From NCBI GenBank assembly GCA_947453965.1, contig CANGIQ010000004.1, positions 1 to 64,000 on the forward strand: DNA of 64,000 nucleotides, written 5' to 3'. The stretch is from Comamonadaceae bacterium (lineage in GTDB: Bacteria; Pseudomonadota; Gammaproteobacteria; Burkholderiales; Burkholderiaceae_C). The notes under the pieces were generated by a model. It ran no database searches. It worked only from the letters and a program-made list of their open reading frames with translations, and was not told the DNA's origin. The position numbers and the translations under genes are program-made. Shown here piece after piece: positions 9,215 through 18,423 of the stretch (position 1 is the stretch's first letter; every line of letters begins with the position of its first letter).

Positions 9215-10635
9215 CGCACCACGCGGCCTGGGTTGAGGGTGCCCTTGGGATCCAAGGCCTGCTTGATTTGACGCATCACAGCCAATGCGGTGGGGTCTTT
9301 GTAATCGGGCAAGGTGTCGACCTTCAGGCTGCCTACCCCGTGCTCCGCAGAAATAGATCCGCCAAACCGTTTGACAGCGTCGTAGACCAAGGTGTTGACC
9401 CGGTCTTCTTGGGTTTTTAAAAATGCCTGGTTGTCGCTGCCTTCGGGCGCCTGCACGTTGTAGTGCAAATTGCCGTCGCCCAAATGGCCAAAGTTGACCA
9501 AGCGCACACCTTCAATCTCACGCTTGAGCATGGCGTCGGTTTCGGCCACAAAGGTGGGAATGGCAGACACCGACAACGAGATATCGTGTTTGATGTTCAA
9601 GCCTTCCTCCGCCTGTGCCATCGTGATGCTTTCGCGGATGTGCCACAAATTGCGCGCTTGGGAGAGACTTTCAGCCACCACCGCATCGGTCACGCAACCG
9701 TCTTCGAAGGCAATTTCGAGCAAGTGTTCAAAGCGTTCGCGGGCATGGGTTTCAGACTCGGTGTCTGAGTTTTCCAACAGCACGCAATACGGTGTTTGCT
9801 GCCACAAGGGCACGCGCAATTGGGGGTAATGTTTGTCGACCAAGCTCAGCGCAAACTGGCCCATCATCTCGAACCCAGTCAAGCCTGCGCCTAGATGTTT
9901 GTGTGCCAAACCCAGCAAACGCACCGCATGCTCAACCGATGGCACCGCGGCCCAAGCGGTGAGTTTGGCTGCCGGCAAGGGGTAGAGCTTCATGGTGGCG
10001 GCGGTGATGATGCCCAGTGTGCCTTCGCTGCCGACCATCAGGTTGCGCAAGTCGTAGCCGGTGTTGTCTTTACGCAAGCCACTCAAGCCGTGCAGGATGT
10101 CGCCTTGTGCGGTCACCACTTCTAGCCCCAGACACAACTCACGCGTGTTGCCATAGCGCACGACCTGCGTGCCGCCGGCATTGGTGGACAAGTTCCCGCC
10201 AATCGTGCAACTGCCTTCGGAGCCCAGGCTGAGCGGGAACAAAAAGCCTGCTTTCTCAGCTGCTTGTTGCAAGTTTTGCAGCACGCAACCTGCTTCAACC
10301 GTGATGGTCAGGTTGTCACCATCTACCGCACGTACCGCGTTCATGCGCTGCAAACTTAGCAGCACTTGGGTGCCCGAATCGTCAGGAATGCCACCCACCA
10401 CCAAGCCCGTGTTGCCGCCTTGCGGCACGATGCTCACCCTCGCTTGCGCGCAGGCTTTGACCACAGCCGCTACCTCTTGCGTATTACCGGGGCGCACCAC
10501 AGCCAGTGCTTGGCCGCGTGTGCGTTTGCGCCAATCTTGCTCGTAGGCCGTCAAATCGCCTTCGGTGAGCACATGGGCGGCCCCAATCGCTTGTTTGAGA
10601 GTGTTCAACAAATCAAGTTGTGCAGCAGTGGGCAT
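9211..10635 (-). CDS. FAD-linked oxidase (D-2-hydroxyacid dehydrogenase type)
   Basis: A 474-aa flavoprotein of the vanillyl-alcohol oxidase superfamily. The N-terminal FAD-binding domain has RPGNTQEVAAVVKAC, VPQGGNTGLVVGG and SLGSEGSCTIGGNLSTNAGG. The C-terminal cap and oxidase domain ends with the metal/substrate motifs GHLGDGNLHYN and SAEHGVGSLK. The family includes D-lactate, D-2-hydroxyglutarate and glycolate (GlcD) dehydrogenases; the substrate cannot be fixed from sequence. An upstream in-frame Met at 10686 would add a poly-Pro leader, so the MPTAAQLDLL start at 10635 is chosen. Confidence 0.88.
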   Translation of the reverse strand: MPTAAQLDLLNTLKQAIGAAHVLTEGDLTAYEQDWRKRTRGQALAVVRPGNTQEVAAVVKACAQARVSIVPQGGNTGLVVGGIPDDSGTQVLLSLQRMNAVRAVDGDNLTITVEAGCVLQNLQQAAEKAGFLFPLSLGSEGSCTIGGNLSTNAGGTQVVRYGNTRELCLGLEVVTAQGDILHGLSGLRKDNTGYDLRNLMVGSEGTLGIITAATMKLYPLPAAKLTAWAAVPSVEHAVRLLGLAHKHLGAGLTGFEMMGQFALSLVDKHYPQLRVPLWQQTPYCVLLENSDTESETHARERFEHLLEIAFEDGCVTDAVVAESLSQARNLWHIRESITMAQAEEGLNIKHDISLSVSAIPTFVAETDAMLKREIEGVRLVNFGHLGDGNLHYNVQAPEGSDNQAFLKTQEDRVNTLVYDAVKRFGGSISAEHGVGSLKVDTLPDYKDPTALAVMRQIKQALDPKGTLNPGRVVR

Positions 10636-10642
10636 AAAAACC

Positions 10643-11098
10643 TCAAGAATGGGAGGAGGCAGCGGCGGCGGTGTTTGTCGCTGCATCGGTCATGTCATGG
10701 CGTTTGGCATGCTGGAGCCGCAAACGCACATGCAGTGCGCAGGCCACAAACAGCACCACGCACAAGAAAACTTCCAGCATGGCGAAATAGTTGCTGGGTG
10801 CGCGGTCGCCCCAAGCGCGCACTACACCCTCGGTGAAATAAAGCCAAACCAGCAAGCTGACCCAGCGGTAGGTGTACATGCGGTTTTTCAGCAAACCTGT
10901 CAGGGGAATACACAGCGGCAACACTTTGAGTGCCAGCAGTGTCCCGCCAGGTCGAATAGGGGCCAGCCACAGTTCCCAAGCCAGGCCCAGCACGATGAGC
11001 CCCATCAAGCTGCCGACGGCGAGCAATCGGGTCAGCGTCACATGACGCGGCGTGTATTCTTGAGTGGCTGTGTGGGAGGTGTGCATAGAGGATGGCAT
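10643..11098 (-). CDS. DUF2069 inner-membrane protein
   Basis: A protein of about 151 aa with four predicted membrane segments (LLAVGSLMGLIVLGLAWELW, LLALKVLPLCIPLTGLL, WVSLLVWLYFTEGVVRAW, MLEVFLCVVLFVACAL). The conserved LKNRMYTYRW...YFTEG patch identifies DUF2069, a family of unknown function. The start is uncertain among Mets at 11110, 11098 and 11086; none has a clear Shine-Dalgarno sequence. It is divergent from yihY, and their 5' ends touch or overlap. Confidence 0.82.
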   Translation of the reverse strand: MPSSMHTSHTATQEYTPRHVTLTRLLAVGSLMGLIVLGLAWELWLAPIRPGGTLLALKVLPLCIPLTGLLKNRMYTYRWVSLLVWLYFTEGVVRAWGDRAPSNYFAMLEVFLCVVLFVACALHVRLRLQHAKRHDMTDAATNTAAAASSHS

Positions 11099-12329
11099 GA
11101 TTCGGGTCATGATTGTCCCGCAACTCCACAGCTTTTTGAACCGACTCAGCCGATTTCCCTGGCGCAACACTGCGCGCACCTTGCGCGAGCGTTTTCGTGA
11201 GGACCGCCTCGGTCAAGCCGCAGGCAGTTTGACCTTCACCACCACCATTGCGCTGGTCCCCTTGGTGACGGTGGCTCTGGCTGTTTTCACGGCGTTTCCA
11301 ATGTTCAGCGATTTTCAAGCGGTGTTGCAACGCCGCTTGGTCGAGAGCTTTGTGCCTGACAACATCTCCCGCCAAGTGCTGGGTTACTTGACCTTGTTTG
11401 CCAGCAAGGCCAGCCGCTTGGGCGTGGTCGGTGTCACAGCCTTGATTTTGTCTGCCATCACCTTGGTGTTCACGATTGATCGCACCCTGAACGCCATTTG
11501 GCGCGTGCGCAAACGCCGCCCCTTTGCACAAAGCATGTTGCTGTACTGGACCGCCATTACCCTGGGGCCGCTGTTGATGGGGGCGAGCTTGGTGATGATG
11601 TCTCAGCTCATCGCTGTGTCGCGGGGCTTGGCGTCCGATACCTTGGGCAATTTGCGTTGGTTTTTCAGCACCTTGGAATTCATGCTGTTGGCCTGGGGGG
11701 TGAGCGCCTTGTACCGCTACGTGCCGTATACCCAAGTGCGTTGGAGTCATGCCTTGGTGGGCGGTGTGTGGGTGGCAGCAGCGACTGAAATTGCGCGCAA
11801 TGTGCTGGCGTATTACTTCGGCAAGATGCCCACTTATTCAGTGGTCTATGGGGCGTTTGCCACGGTGCCGATTTTGTTGGTGTGGATTTATTTGGCCTGG
11901 TCGATTGTGTTGATTGGCGCTGTCTTGGTGGCCAACTTGCCCAGTCTATTGGGCGGCATTAACCGCGATGGTCGCCGTGTGGGTTGGCGCTTTCAGCTCG
12001 CCCTAGAGGTGTTGCAGCGTTTGCAACTGGCACGTGCCAGCGAAGCACACGGTGCCAGCCTGATGCAGCTGTGCGAAGACCTCAAGCTCGATCCCTTGCA
12101 ACTCGAAGAGGTGTTGGCCACTTTGGTGGACTTGGATTGGATTGCCCGCTTGAGCGAGTCTGTCGATGCCCGGCACACCCATGTGCAAGAAGCCCGCTAT
12201 GTGATGCTGGCCGATCCGCACCAGACCCCGCTTTCGCCGTTGATGGAGCGTTTGCTGCTGGTGCGCAGCGCCGAGAGTCAAGGCCTGTGGATGCGCTGGC
12301 AAGACCTGCGCCTGCGCGACGTGATGTAA
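11097..12329 (+). CDS. YihY family inner-membrane protein (formerly RNase BN)
   Basis: About 410 aa. The N-terminal half is the YihY/virulence-factor BrkB membrane domain with six hydrophobic segments, including AGSLTFTTTIALVPLVTVAL near the start and PILLVWIYLAWSIVLIGAVL at the end. The C-terminal 130 residues are a soluble winged-helix-like extension (LMQLCEDLKLDPLQLEEVLATL), common in betaproteobacterial members. The old RNase BN annotation is obsolete and the function is unknown. The ATG at 11097 follows AGAGGA; 11109 is an alternative. Confidence 0.88.
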   Translation: MIRVMIVPQLHSFLNRLSRFPWRNTARTLRERFREDRLGQAAGSLTFTTTIALVPLVTVALAVFTAFPMFSDFQAVLQRRLVESFVPDNISRQVLGYLTLFASKASRLGVVGVTALILSAITLVFTIDRTLNAIWRVRKRRPFAQSMLLYWTAITLGPLLMGASLVMMSQLIAVSRGLASDTLGNLRWFFSTLEFMLLAWGVSALYRYVPYTQVRWSHALVGGVWVAAATEIARNVLAYYFGKMPTYSVVYGAFATVPILLVWIYLAWSIVLIGAVLVANLPSLLGGINRDGRRVGWRFQLALEVLQRLQLARASEAHGASLMQLCEDLKLDPLQLEEVLATLVDLDWIARLSESVDARHTHVQEARYVMLADPHQTPLSPLMERLLLVRSAESQGLWMRWQDLRLRDVM

Positions 12330-12338
12330 AGACCATGA

Positions 12339-12358
12339 AACACCCGCATGCGGGTGTT
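12339..12358. terminator. Perfect inverted repeat between convergent genes
   Basis: A 20-base perfect palindrome, AACACCCGCATGCGGGTGTT, lies between the yihY stop and the convergent hydrolase stop. It could act as a bidirectional transcription barrier, but no T-run follows on either strand. Confidence 0.55.
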
Positions 12359-12366
12359 CGGTGGAG

Positions 12367-13200
12367 TCAGGCACCCAAAAACGTTTTCAAGGCTTGCAAG
12401 GTTTCTTCGGGCGACTCGTTCATTTGGTGATGACCCATGGGCACATTCACCACCGTGAATTGTTTGCCGCTTTGCTTGGCTTGCGCCACCAAAGACTGCG
12501 CCGCGCGTGGCGTGGTCATTTGATCGCTAGCGCCCAATAGGAACAACACCGGGCACGTCACCGCTTCCATGGCCTGCAAACCGTTGGCATAGCTGTCGCA
12601 GGCGACAAAACCCCGATGGAACACATTCACGCTCGGGTTGCTGGCCAGCACCCGACGGTTTAAGGCGAGCGATGTGCCAAAGACCCAGGTCCCAGGCCCT
12701 AGCCCTGACGGCGGGGCGGCCAAGGTCGCGCGTGAAAACACATTCACCATGTGCATGGCTTTGCTGGGCTCGTGCAGCGAGGCTTCCAGCAAGGCAGGTG
12801 AGACCTTCATCGGAAAGGCCGTGCCCACCAGCGCCAGGTGGGTGATGCGCTCTTTCATGCGTGCAGCGGTTTCCAGCGCAATCAGCGAGCCCCAGCTGTG
12901 GCCCACCAATGCTGCTTTTTCAACACCTGCTGCGTCGAGCAAGGCCTCAATGAATTGCGAGGCTTCTTCCACCGTCGATGGGGCGTCACCACCGCTGCGG
13001 CAATGGCCTGGCAGGTCCACGGCCAGCACATTGAAGCCGTGGTGGGCGAGGTAGCGGCTTTGCAAAATCCACACGCTGTGGTCATGCAGCACACCATGGA
13101 TGAACACCACCGTGGGCTTGGCTGCGTCAAAGGCTTTGCCACCGGTGTAGGCGTAGGCCACATAGCTTTGGCCAGCAGGCGTTTGCAGATTGAATTTCAT
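12367..13200 (-). CDS. Alpha/beta hydrolase
   Basis: A 277-aa single-domain hydrolase. The oxyanion segment is VVFIHGVLHDHSVW, the nucleophile elbow GHSWGS carries the catalytic Ser, FLLGASDQMTTP carries a likely acid, and the C-terminal GHHQMNESPEE holds the catalytic His. There is no signal peptide, so it is cytoplasmic. It starts 13 bases after metY and is probably co-transcribed with it. The substrate is unknown; homoserine acetyltransferase (MetX) is also an alpha/beta hydrolase, but this sequence is too short and lacks the MetX signature. Confidence 0.85.
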   Translation of the reverse strand: MKFNLQTPAGQSYVAYAYTGGKAFDAAKPTVVFIHGVLHDHSVWILQSRYLAHHGFNVLAVDLPGHCRSGGDAPSTVEEASQFIEALLDAAGVEKAALVGHSWGSLIALETAARMKERITHLALVGTAFPMKVSPALLEASLHEPSKAMHMVNVFSRATLAAPPSGLGPGTWVFGTSLALNRRVLASNPSVNVFHRGFVACDSYANGLQAMEAVTCPVLFLLGASDQMTTPRAAQSLVAQAKQSGKQFTVVNVPMGHHQMNESPEETLQALKTFLGA

Positions 13201-13213
13201 GACACGTCTCTCC

Positions 13214-14548
13214 TTAGGCTTGGGCGGGTTTGCTCGCTTCGCCGCCCGCTTTTTCTGCCGCCTTCAAGGCGCGTTTCAAGTCGTCGATCAAGTCGGCGGG
13301 GTCTTCCAGGCCAATCGACAAACGAATGGTGCCTGGGCCAATGCCAGCGCCAGTCAAGGCCTCGTCGCTCATGCGGAAATGCGTGGTGCTGGCGGGGTGA
13401 ATCACCAAGCTGCGGCAGTCGCCCACGTTGGCCAGGTGGCTGAAAAGTTTCAAGGCTTCGATGAAGGCCACGCCTTGGGCGCGGCTGCCTTTCAAGTCAA
13501 AGCTGAACACCGAGCCTGCGCCGCGGGCGCCAAAGCGCAACAGTTTTTCAGCCAGCGCATGGCTGGGGTGGCTGTCGATCAGAGGGTGCCCGACGCGGCT
13601 GACCATCGGATGGCTGGCCAAGAACTGCACCACTTTTTCGGTGTTCGCCATGTGGCGTTCCATGCGCAGGGGCAAGGTCTCGATGCCTTGCAAAATCAGC
13701 CACGCGCTGTGCGGGCTCAAGCAGGCACCAAAGTCACGCAGGCCTTCACGGCGGGCCCGCAGCAAGAAGGCGCCGACCGTGCTTTCCTCGCTGAACACCA
13801 TGTTGTGAAAGCCTTCGTAGCTTTGGGTCAGCTCGGGGAATTTGCCGCTTTTTTCCCAATCAAAGCTGCCGCCGTCCACCACGATGCCGCCAATCACCGT
13901 GCCGTGGCCGCTCAAAAACTTAGTGGCTGAGTGGTAGACCAAATCAGCCCCGAGTTCGAAGGGCTTGATCAGGTAGGGCGAGGTGAGGGTGGAGTCGACC
14001 AGCAAGGGCACATTGGCTTCGTGGGCGATGGCCGATATGGTGGGAATGTCCAGCACATCCAAGCCGGGGTTGCCCACGGTCTCACCAAAGAACAGTTTGG
14101 TGTTGGGGCGTACCGCCGCTTTCCAAGCATCGATGTCGTTGGGCTTGACGAAGGTGGTTTCAATCCCGAAACGGCTCAGCGTGTAATGCAGCAAATTGTG
14201 CGACCCGCCATACAAAGCGGTGCTGGCCACGATGTGCGAGCCTGCGCCCATCAGGGTGGCAATGGTGAGATGCAGTGCGGCTTGGCCGCTGGCAGTGCTG
14301 ATGGCGCCGATGCCGCCTTCCAGTGCCGCCACGCGTTGCTCCAACACCGCGTTGGTGGGGTTGCTGATGCGGCTGTACACATGGCCCGCACGTTCTAGGT
14401 TGAACAGCGCAGCTGCGTGGTCGCTGGACTCGAACACGAACGAGGTGGTCAGGTGAATCGGCACTGCGCGTGCGCCAGTGGCGGGGTCGGGGGCAGCACC
14501 TGCGTGCAGGGCGAGCGTGTCAAAACCGGGGTCGGTGTAGCCAGGCAT
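13214..14548 (-). CDS. metY: O-acetylhomoserine sulfhydrylase
   Basis: A PLP enzyme of the Cys/Met-metabolism family that makes homocysteine from O-acetylhomoserine and sulfide. It begins GFDTLALHAGAAPDPATGAR and has VYSRISNPTNAVLEQRVAALEGG and the PLP-lysine motif YHSATKFLSGHGTVIGG. It also has the 40-50-residue insertion (DGGSFDWEKSGKFPEL) that distinguishes MetY from MetB/MetC/MetZ. The 444-aa length fits MetY (about 430). It is followed closely by the alpha/beta hydrolase. Confidence 0.93.
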   Translation of the reverse strand: MPGYTDPGFDTLALHAGAAPDPATGARAVPIHLTTSFVFESSDHAAALFNLERAGHVYSRISNPTNAVLEQRVAALEGGIGAISTASGQAALHLTIATLMGAGSHIVASTALYGGSHNLLHYTLSRFGIETTFVKPNDIDAWKAAVRPNTKLFFGETVGNPGLDVLDIPTISAIAHEANVPLLVDSTLTSPYLIKPFELGADLVYHSATKFLSGHGTVIGGIVVDGGSFDWEKSGKFPELTQSYEGFHNMVFSEESTVGAFLLRARREGLRDFGACLSPHSAWLILQGIETLPLRMERHMANTEKVVQFLASHPMVSRVGHPLIDSHPSHALAEKLLRFGARGAGSVFSFDLKGSRAQGVAFIEALKLFSHLANVGDCRSLVIHPASTTHFRMSDEALTGAGIGPGTIRLSIGLEDPADLIDDLKRALKAAEKAGGEASKPAQA

Positions 14549-14625
14549 GGTTTCCTCGGGTGTTTTGTCAGATTTTGTACAGCCATTGTGGGCTATATTT
14601 GATCCACCACCCGAGGAGAGCCACC

Positions 14626-15099
14626 ATGAAAGTTACCGACATCCTGCGCGTCAAAGGCGACATGCCGTTGTTCACCATCGACCCGCTTGACCCCTTGGCA
14701 CACGCAGTGCAAACCATGGCGGAAAAAGACATTGGTTCTTTGTTGGTGCTGGATCATGGTGATTTGGTCGGTATGTTGACTTTCCGTGAGGTCATTCAAG
14801 CCATTCACCGCAACGGCGGGGTGATTGGCGACTCCACCGTGCGCAGCGCCATGGACGACCATCCGCTGACGTGCTCGCCCGATACCGAATTGGACGAAGT
14901 GCGGCGCATGATGCTCGAGAGTCACGCCCGTTACATCCCCGTCATCAGCAACCGCAAAATCCAGAGCGTGATCAGTTTTTACGACGTGGCCAAGGCGGTG
15001 GTGGACAGCCAAAACTTTGAGAACAAGATGCTCAAGGCCTATATCCGCGACTGGCCGGCCGAAGGCGATGCGGAGTCGCAAGACCACGTCAAGGTCTGA
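14626..15099 (+). CDS. CBS-domain pair protein
   Basis: A 157-aa protein that is essentially two tandem CBS domains (about 1-65 and 75-135), with motifs DIGSLLVLDHGDLVGMLTFRE and ARYIPVISNRKIQSVISFYD. Such stand-alone CBS pairs bind adenosyl nucleotides and act as sensors; the target is unknown. The ATG at 14626 follows GAGGAGAG with good spacing, so the longer open frame from 14470 is rejected. It is divergent from metY and lies 39 bases before aroC. Confidence 0.9.
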   Translation: MKVTDILRVKGDMPLFTIDPLDPLAHAVQTMAEKDIGSLLVLDHGDLVGMLTFREVIQAIHRNGGVIGDSTVRSAMDDHPLTCSPDTELDEVRRMMLESHARYIPVISNRKIQSVISFYDVAKAVVDSQNFENKMLKAYIRDWPAEGDAESQDHVKV

Positions 15100-15138
15100 G
15101 TCCTAGGGACTGCGCGCAGGGTGGGATAATTCCCACCC

Positions 15139-16233
15139 ATGAGCGGCAATACCTTCGGAACCCTTTTCACTGTCACCAACTTTGGTGAATCCCACGGCCC
15201 AGCCATTGGCTGCGTGATTGACGGCTGCCCACCGGGCATGTCCTTGTGCGAGGCTGATATTCAGCATGACTTGGACCGTCGTCGTCCGGGCACTAGCCGC
15301 CATGTGACCCAGCGCAATGAACCCGACCAAGTGCAAATCCTGTCGGGTGTGTACGAGGGCAAAACCACCGGCACACCGATTGCGCTGTTGATTCAAAACA
15401 CCGACCAGCGTAGCAAAGACTACGGCAACATCTTGCAAACCTTCCGCCCTGGTCATGCGGACTACACCTATTTTCAAAAGTTCGGCATTCGCGATCCACG
15501 TGGTGGCGGTCGTTCTTCAGCCCGTTTGACTGCGCCCACCGTGGCCGCTGGTGCTGTGGCCAAGAAATGGTTGAAAGAAAAATTTGGCACCACCTTCTTT
15601 GGTTGCATGACCCAAATTGGCGAGCAGCCGATTCCGTTCGAGAGCTGGGAGCATGTGGGCCACAACCCTTTCTACGCCCCGTGTGCCGATGTGCAAGCGT
15701 TTGAAGACTATATGGACAGCTTACGCAAAGCGGGCGACTCATGCGGCGCCCGTATCCGTGTGGTAGCCACCGGCATGCCGGTAGGTTTGGGCCAACCTTT
15801 GTACGACAAGCTCGACGCCGACATTGCCTACGCCATGATGGGTTTGAACGCTGTCAAAGGTGTGGAGATTGGTGCGGGCTTTGCCAGCGTGGCCCAGCGC
15901 GGAACCACCCATGGCGACTCGCTCACGGCACAAGGTTTTCGCTCCAACAACGCCGGTGGCGTGTTGGGTGGCATCAGCACCGGCCAAGACCTGGACGTGA
16001 GCATTGCCATCAAACCCACCAGCTCGATCCTGAGCCCGCGCGAGTCGATCGATCAAAACAGCCAACCGACCGATGTGGTCACCAAGGGCCGTCACGACCC
16101 CTGTGTGGGCATCCGTGCCACGCCGATTGCCGAAGCCTTGCTGGCCTTGGTGGTGATGGACCACGCCTTGCGCCACCGCGCCCAGTGCGGTGACGTGCAG
16201 GTCAGCATGCCAGCCATTCCCGGCCACATCTAA
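15139..16233 (+). CDS. aroC: Chorismate synthase
   Basis: Last step of the shikimate pathway: EPSP to chorismate, requiring reduced FMN. All three family signatures are visible: [18 protein letters not shown] near the N-terminus, [20 protein letters not shown] in the middle and the C-terminal [16 protein letters not shown]. The 364 aa are standard. The MFS gene follows with a 3-base gap. Confidence 0.98.
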   Translation: MSGNTFGTLFTVTNFGESHGPAIGCVIDGCPPGMSLCEADIQHDLDRRRPGTSRHVTQRNEPDQVQILSGVYEGKTTGTPIALLIQNTDQRSKDYGNILQTFRPGHADYTYFQKFGIRDPRGGGRSSARLTAPTVAAGAVAKKWLKEKFGTTFFGCMTQIGEQPIPFESWEHVGHNPFYAPCADVQAFEDYMDSLRKAGDSCGARIRVVATGMPVGLGQPLYDKLDADIAYAMMGLNAVKGVEIGAGFASVAQRGTTHGDSLTAQGFRSNNAGGVLGGISTGQDLDVSIAIKPTSSILSPRESIDQNSQPTDVVTKGRHDPCVGIRATPIAEALLALVVMDHALRHRAQCGDVQVSMPAIPGHI

Positions 16234-16236
16234 GCT

Positions 16237-17430
16237 GTGTCGGATCGGCACCCTGCGGTCACGCGCTACCAGCTGGCGCCTTTTGCCGCCTTGTCCGCCA
16301 GCTACTTTGCACACATCGGCTTTTTCAATCCTTATTTGCCGCTGTGGCTGAAAGACCTGGGTCTGTCGATCACGGTCATTGGCTTGCTCACCGCAGTGCA
16401 AGCGGCCACCCGCGTGTTGGCACCTTACGGCTGGGGCTGGTTGAGCGACCACACAGGTGAGCGCGTCAAGCTCTTGCGGTTTTGTGCGGGAGCCGCCTTG
16501 TTGTGTTCGGCAGGCTTGTGGGTGTCGGGCAGTGTGGGCTGGCTGGCCTTGGTGCTGCTGCTCATGTTCATTCACACCAGTGCCATGATGCCCATGAGCG
16601 AAGCCGCCTTGGCGCATCTGGTGAGCACCGATGGTGACTTCAACGCGCGCCGTTATGGCCGTGTGCGCTTGTGGGGCTCGTTGGGGTTTTTGGTCACCGT
16701 GTTTGTCGCAGGCGCCTGGTTTGAGCGCATGGGCATGCAGAGTTTTCCGTCTTGGGCGGTGGGCTCGTTGATCGCCTTGAATGTCAGCGTGTGGTGGCTG
16801 CCCAACCACCGCGAGCCTGCACATCCCACCGAGCAGCGCTTGCCTATTCTGGGCGTGTTGCGCCAAGCCAAGGTGCGGTGGTTTTTCGCCACGGTGTTTT
16901 TCCATGTGCTCTCGCACATTGGCATTTATGTGTTCTTCTCGCTCTATCTGGATGAGTTGGGCTACAGCAAAACCATGATTGGTGTGTTGTGGGCCGTGTC
17001 GGTGGCGGCGGAGATTGTGTGGTTCTTCACCCAAAGCCGTTGGCTGCCTAAGTTCAGCTTGTCGGGCTGGCTGTTGTTGTGTGCCGCCACCATGGTCTTG
17101 CGCATGGGCTTGACCACCTGGGCTGCCGAGTGGTTGTTGGCCTTGCTGCTGGCCCAGCTGTTGCACGCACTGACCTTTGCGACCCAGCACAGCGTGTGCA
17201 TTGCTTTGCTGTCAGAGTACTTTCCGGGGCGCTTGCGCGGTCGGGGTCAGGCGCTGTATGCCTCGATTGGCTATGGCGTGCCGGGCGTGTTGGGTGCTTT
17301 GGGGGGCGGTGCTTTGAGCGATGCCTGGGGGCTGCGTGCGGTGTATGCCGTGTCCATCGGCATCGCTGGTGTGGCGTGTGGCTGTGCTTACCAAGCGTGG
17401 CGTACCAACCGTTCGGCGCTGCGCGTTTGA
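16237..17430 (+). CDS. MFS transporter (HcaT/nucleoside-symporter-like)
   Basis: A 397-aa, 12-segment permease of the major facilitator superfamily. It opens ALSASYFAHIGFFNPYLPLWL, a pattern seen in the MFS_1-like group with the 3-phenylpropionate transporter HcaT. Loop 2-3 has GWGWLSDHTGERVKLLR, the MFS D-R/K signature. It begins with GTG three bases after the aroC stop. The substrate cannot be assigned. It is convergent with the IclR gene, separated by 7 bases. Confidence 0.85.
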   Translation: MSDRHPAVTRYQLAPFAALSASYFAHIGFFNPYLPLWLKDLGLSITVIGLLTAVQAATRVLAPYGWGWLSDHTGERVKLLRFCAGAALLCSAGLWVSGSVGWLALVLLLMFIHTSAMMPMSEAALAHLVSTDGDFNARRYGRVRLWGSLGFLVTVFVAGAWFERMGMQSFPSWAVGSLIALNVSVWWLPNHREPAHPTEQRLPILGVLRQAKVRWFFATVFFHVLSHIGIYVFFSLYLDELGYSKTMIGVLWAVSVAAEIVWFFTQSRWLPKFSLSGWLLLCAATMVLRMGLTTWAAEWLLALLLAQLLHALTFATQHSVCIALLSEYFPGRLRGRGQALYASIGYGVPGVLGALGGGALSDAWGLRAVYAVSIGIAGVACGCAYQAWRTNRSALRV

Positions 17431-17437
17431 GCTCGCT

Positions 17438-18208
17438 TTAAATCAAATTCAACATGGCTTGCGCGGTTTCGCGCAACAGCGGCAGCACGCGGGTGAGCGC
17501 TTCTTCCGAGCTTTCTTGCGCCATGGGCATGCTCAGGCTCAAGGCTGCAATCAAATCACCTTTGTGATCGCGCAGTGGCACGGCAATGCCGCGGTAGCTC
17601 ATGTCCAGCTGCTGCTCCGAGATGGAATAGTCTTGGGCGCGAATGCGCGCCATTTCGAGGCGCATGCGGTCTTTGTGGGTGATTGAGTGCGAGGTGAAGG
17701 GCTTGAGCTCATGGGTGGCCAGCCAGGCGTCGACGGCGGCTTCGCCTTGCATGGCCAACATCAACATGCCTGCGGCGGTGACCTGTGCGGGCACGCGCGC
17801 ACCCAACACAAAGCCCGTGTTCATGGCGCGGTTGGTGCCGTTGCGCGCCACGTACACGATGTCTGAACCGTCGAGCACGCTCACATAGGAAATCTCTTGC
17901 GTGCCTGCGGTGAGGCGTTGCAAAAATGGTTGCACGATGCGCGGCAAGCGGGCTGACTCCAGATACGACTGCCCCAAGCGCATCACCCGTGGTGTGAGCC
18001 AAAACAACTTGCCGTCGGTGGCCACATAGCCTAGGTGGGCGAGGGTGAGCAAATAGCGCCGTGCCGCTGTGCGTGTCAGGCCACAGCGCTGCCCGGCTTG
18101 GGTGGCGCTCAGGCGCGGATGGGCGTCATCGAAGGTTTCGATGATGGACAGGCCTTTCTCCAGCCCAGCAATCCAATTTTTCTTATCCAATGGCACGGGT
18201 GTTGTCAT
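17438..18208 (-). CDS. IclR-family regulator (PcaR/PobR type)
   Basis: A 256-aa regulator with an N-terminal winged HTH (ATQAGQRCGLTRTAARRYLLTLAHLGYV) and a C-terminal IclR effector domain (VLDGSDIVYVARNGTNRAMN...VPAQVTAAGMLMLA). The DRMRLEMARIRAQDYSISEQQLD segment is typical of the Pca/Pob regulon subgroup that responds to aromatic acids such as protocatechuate, 4-hydroxybenzoate or beta-ketoadipate. It is divergent from the ABC importer and catabolic genes, and repeated operator-like sites occupy the intergenic space, so it is the likely regulator of that cluster. Confidence 0.9.
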   Translation of the reverse strand: MTTPVPLDKKNWIAGLEKGLSIIETFDDAHPRLSATQAGQRCGLTRTAARRYLLTLAHLGYVATDGKLFWLTPRVMRLGQSYLESARLPRIVQPFLQRLTAGTQEISYVSVLDGSDIVYVARNGTNRAMNTGFVLGARVPAQVTAAGMLMLAMQGEAAVDAWLATHELKPFTSHSITHKDRMRLEMARIRAQDYSISEQQLDMSYRGIAVPLRDHKGDLIAALSLSMPMAQESSEEALTRVLPLLRETAQAMLNLI

Positions 18209-18264
18209 GGTTGGAATGGTGACCGAGCGCGGGAGGTGTCTCTTCTAGGACTTTCCCTTGAAAC

Positions 18265-18382
18265 GTTCGATAATCGCTCATTAATGTTCGTTAATCGCAC
18301 TTTTTGGGAAAATAAAGCCGCTTTGAATTCATTAAATGCGTAAAGTTCGGCACTGAATTGGTTTTGTGAGCGATTAGCGAGC
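18265..18382. promoter_or_regulatory. Candidate IclR operator: three 13-bp sites
   Basis: GTTCGATAATCGC (18265-18277) and GTTCGTTAATCGC (18286-18298) are direct repeats 21 bases apart, two helical turns, differing at one base. GCGATTAGCGAGC (18370-18382) matches the reverse complement of the second at 11 of 13 positions. They lie between the divergent IclR gene and the ABC importer. The GTTCG-TAATCGC pattern recalls sites of PcaR/PcaU/PobR-type regulators (remembered, not searched). Confidence 0.65.
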
Positions 18383-18423
18383 AAATCGGCTGTTCTGAAC
18401 ATCAACCCCGTTAGGAGACATTC

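Noticed and set aside
15739-17190. A 483-aa minus-strand open frame rich in Gln and His
   Set aside because: It is antisense to aroC and the MFS gene, whose codon bias produces it; no motifs.
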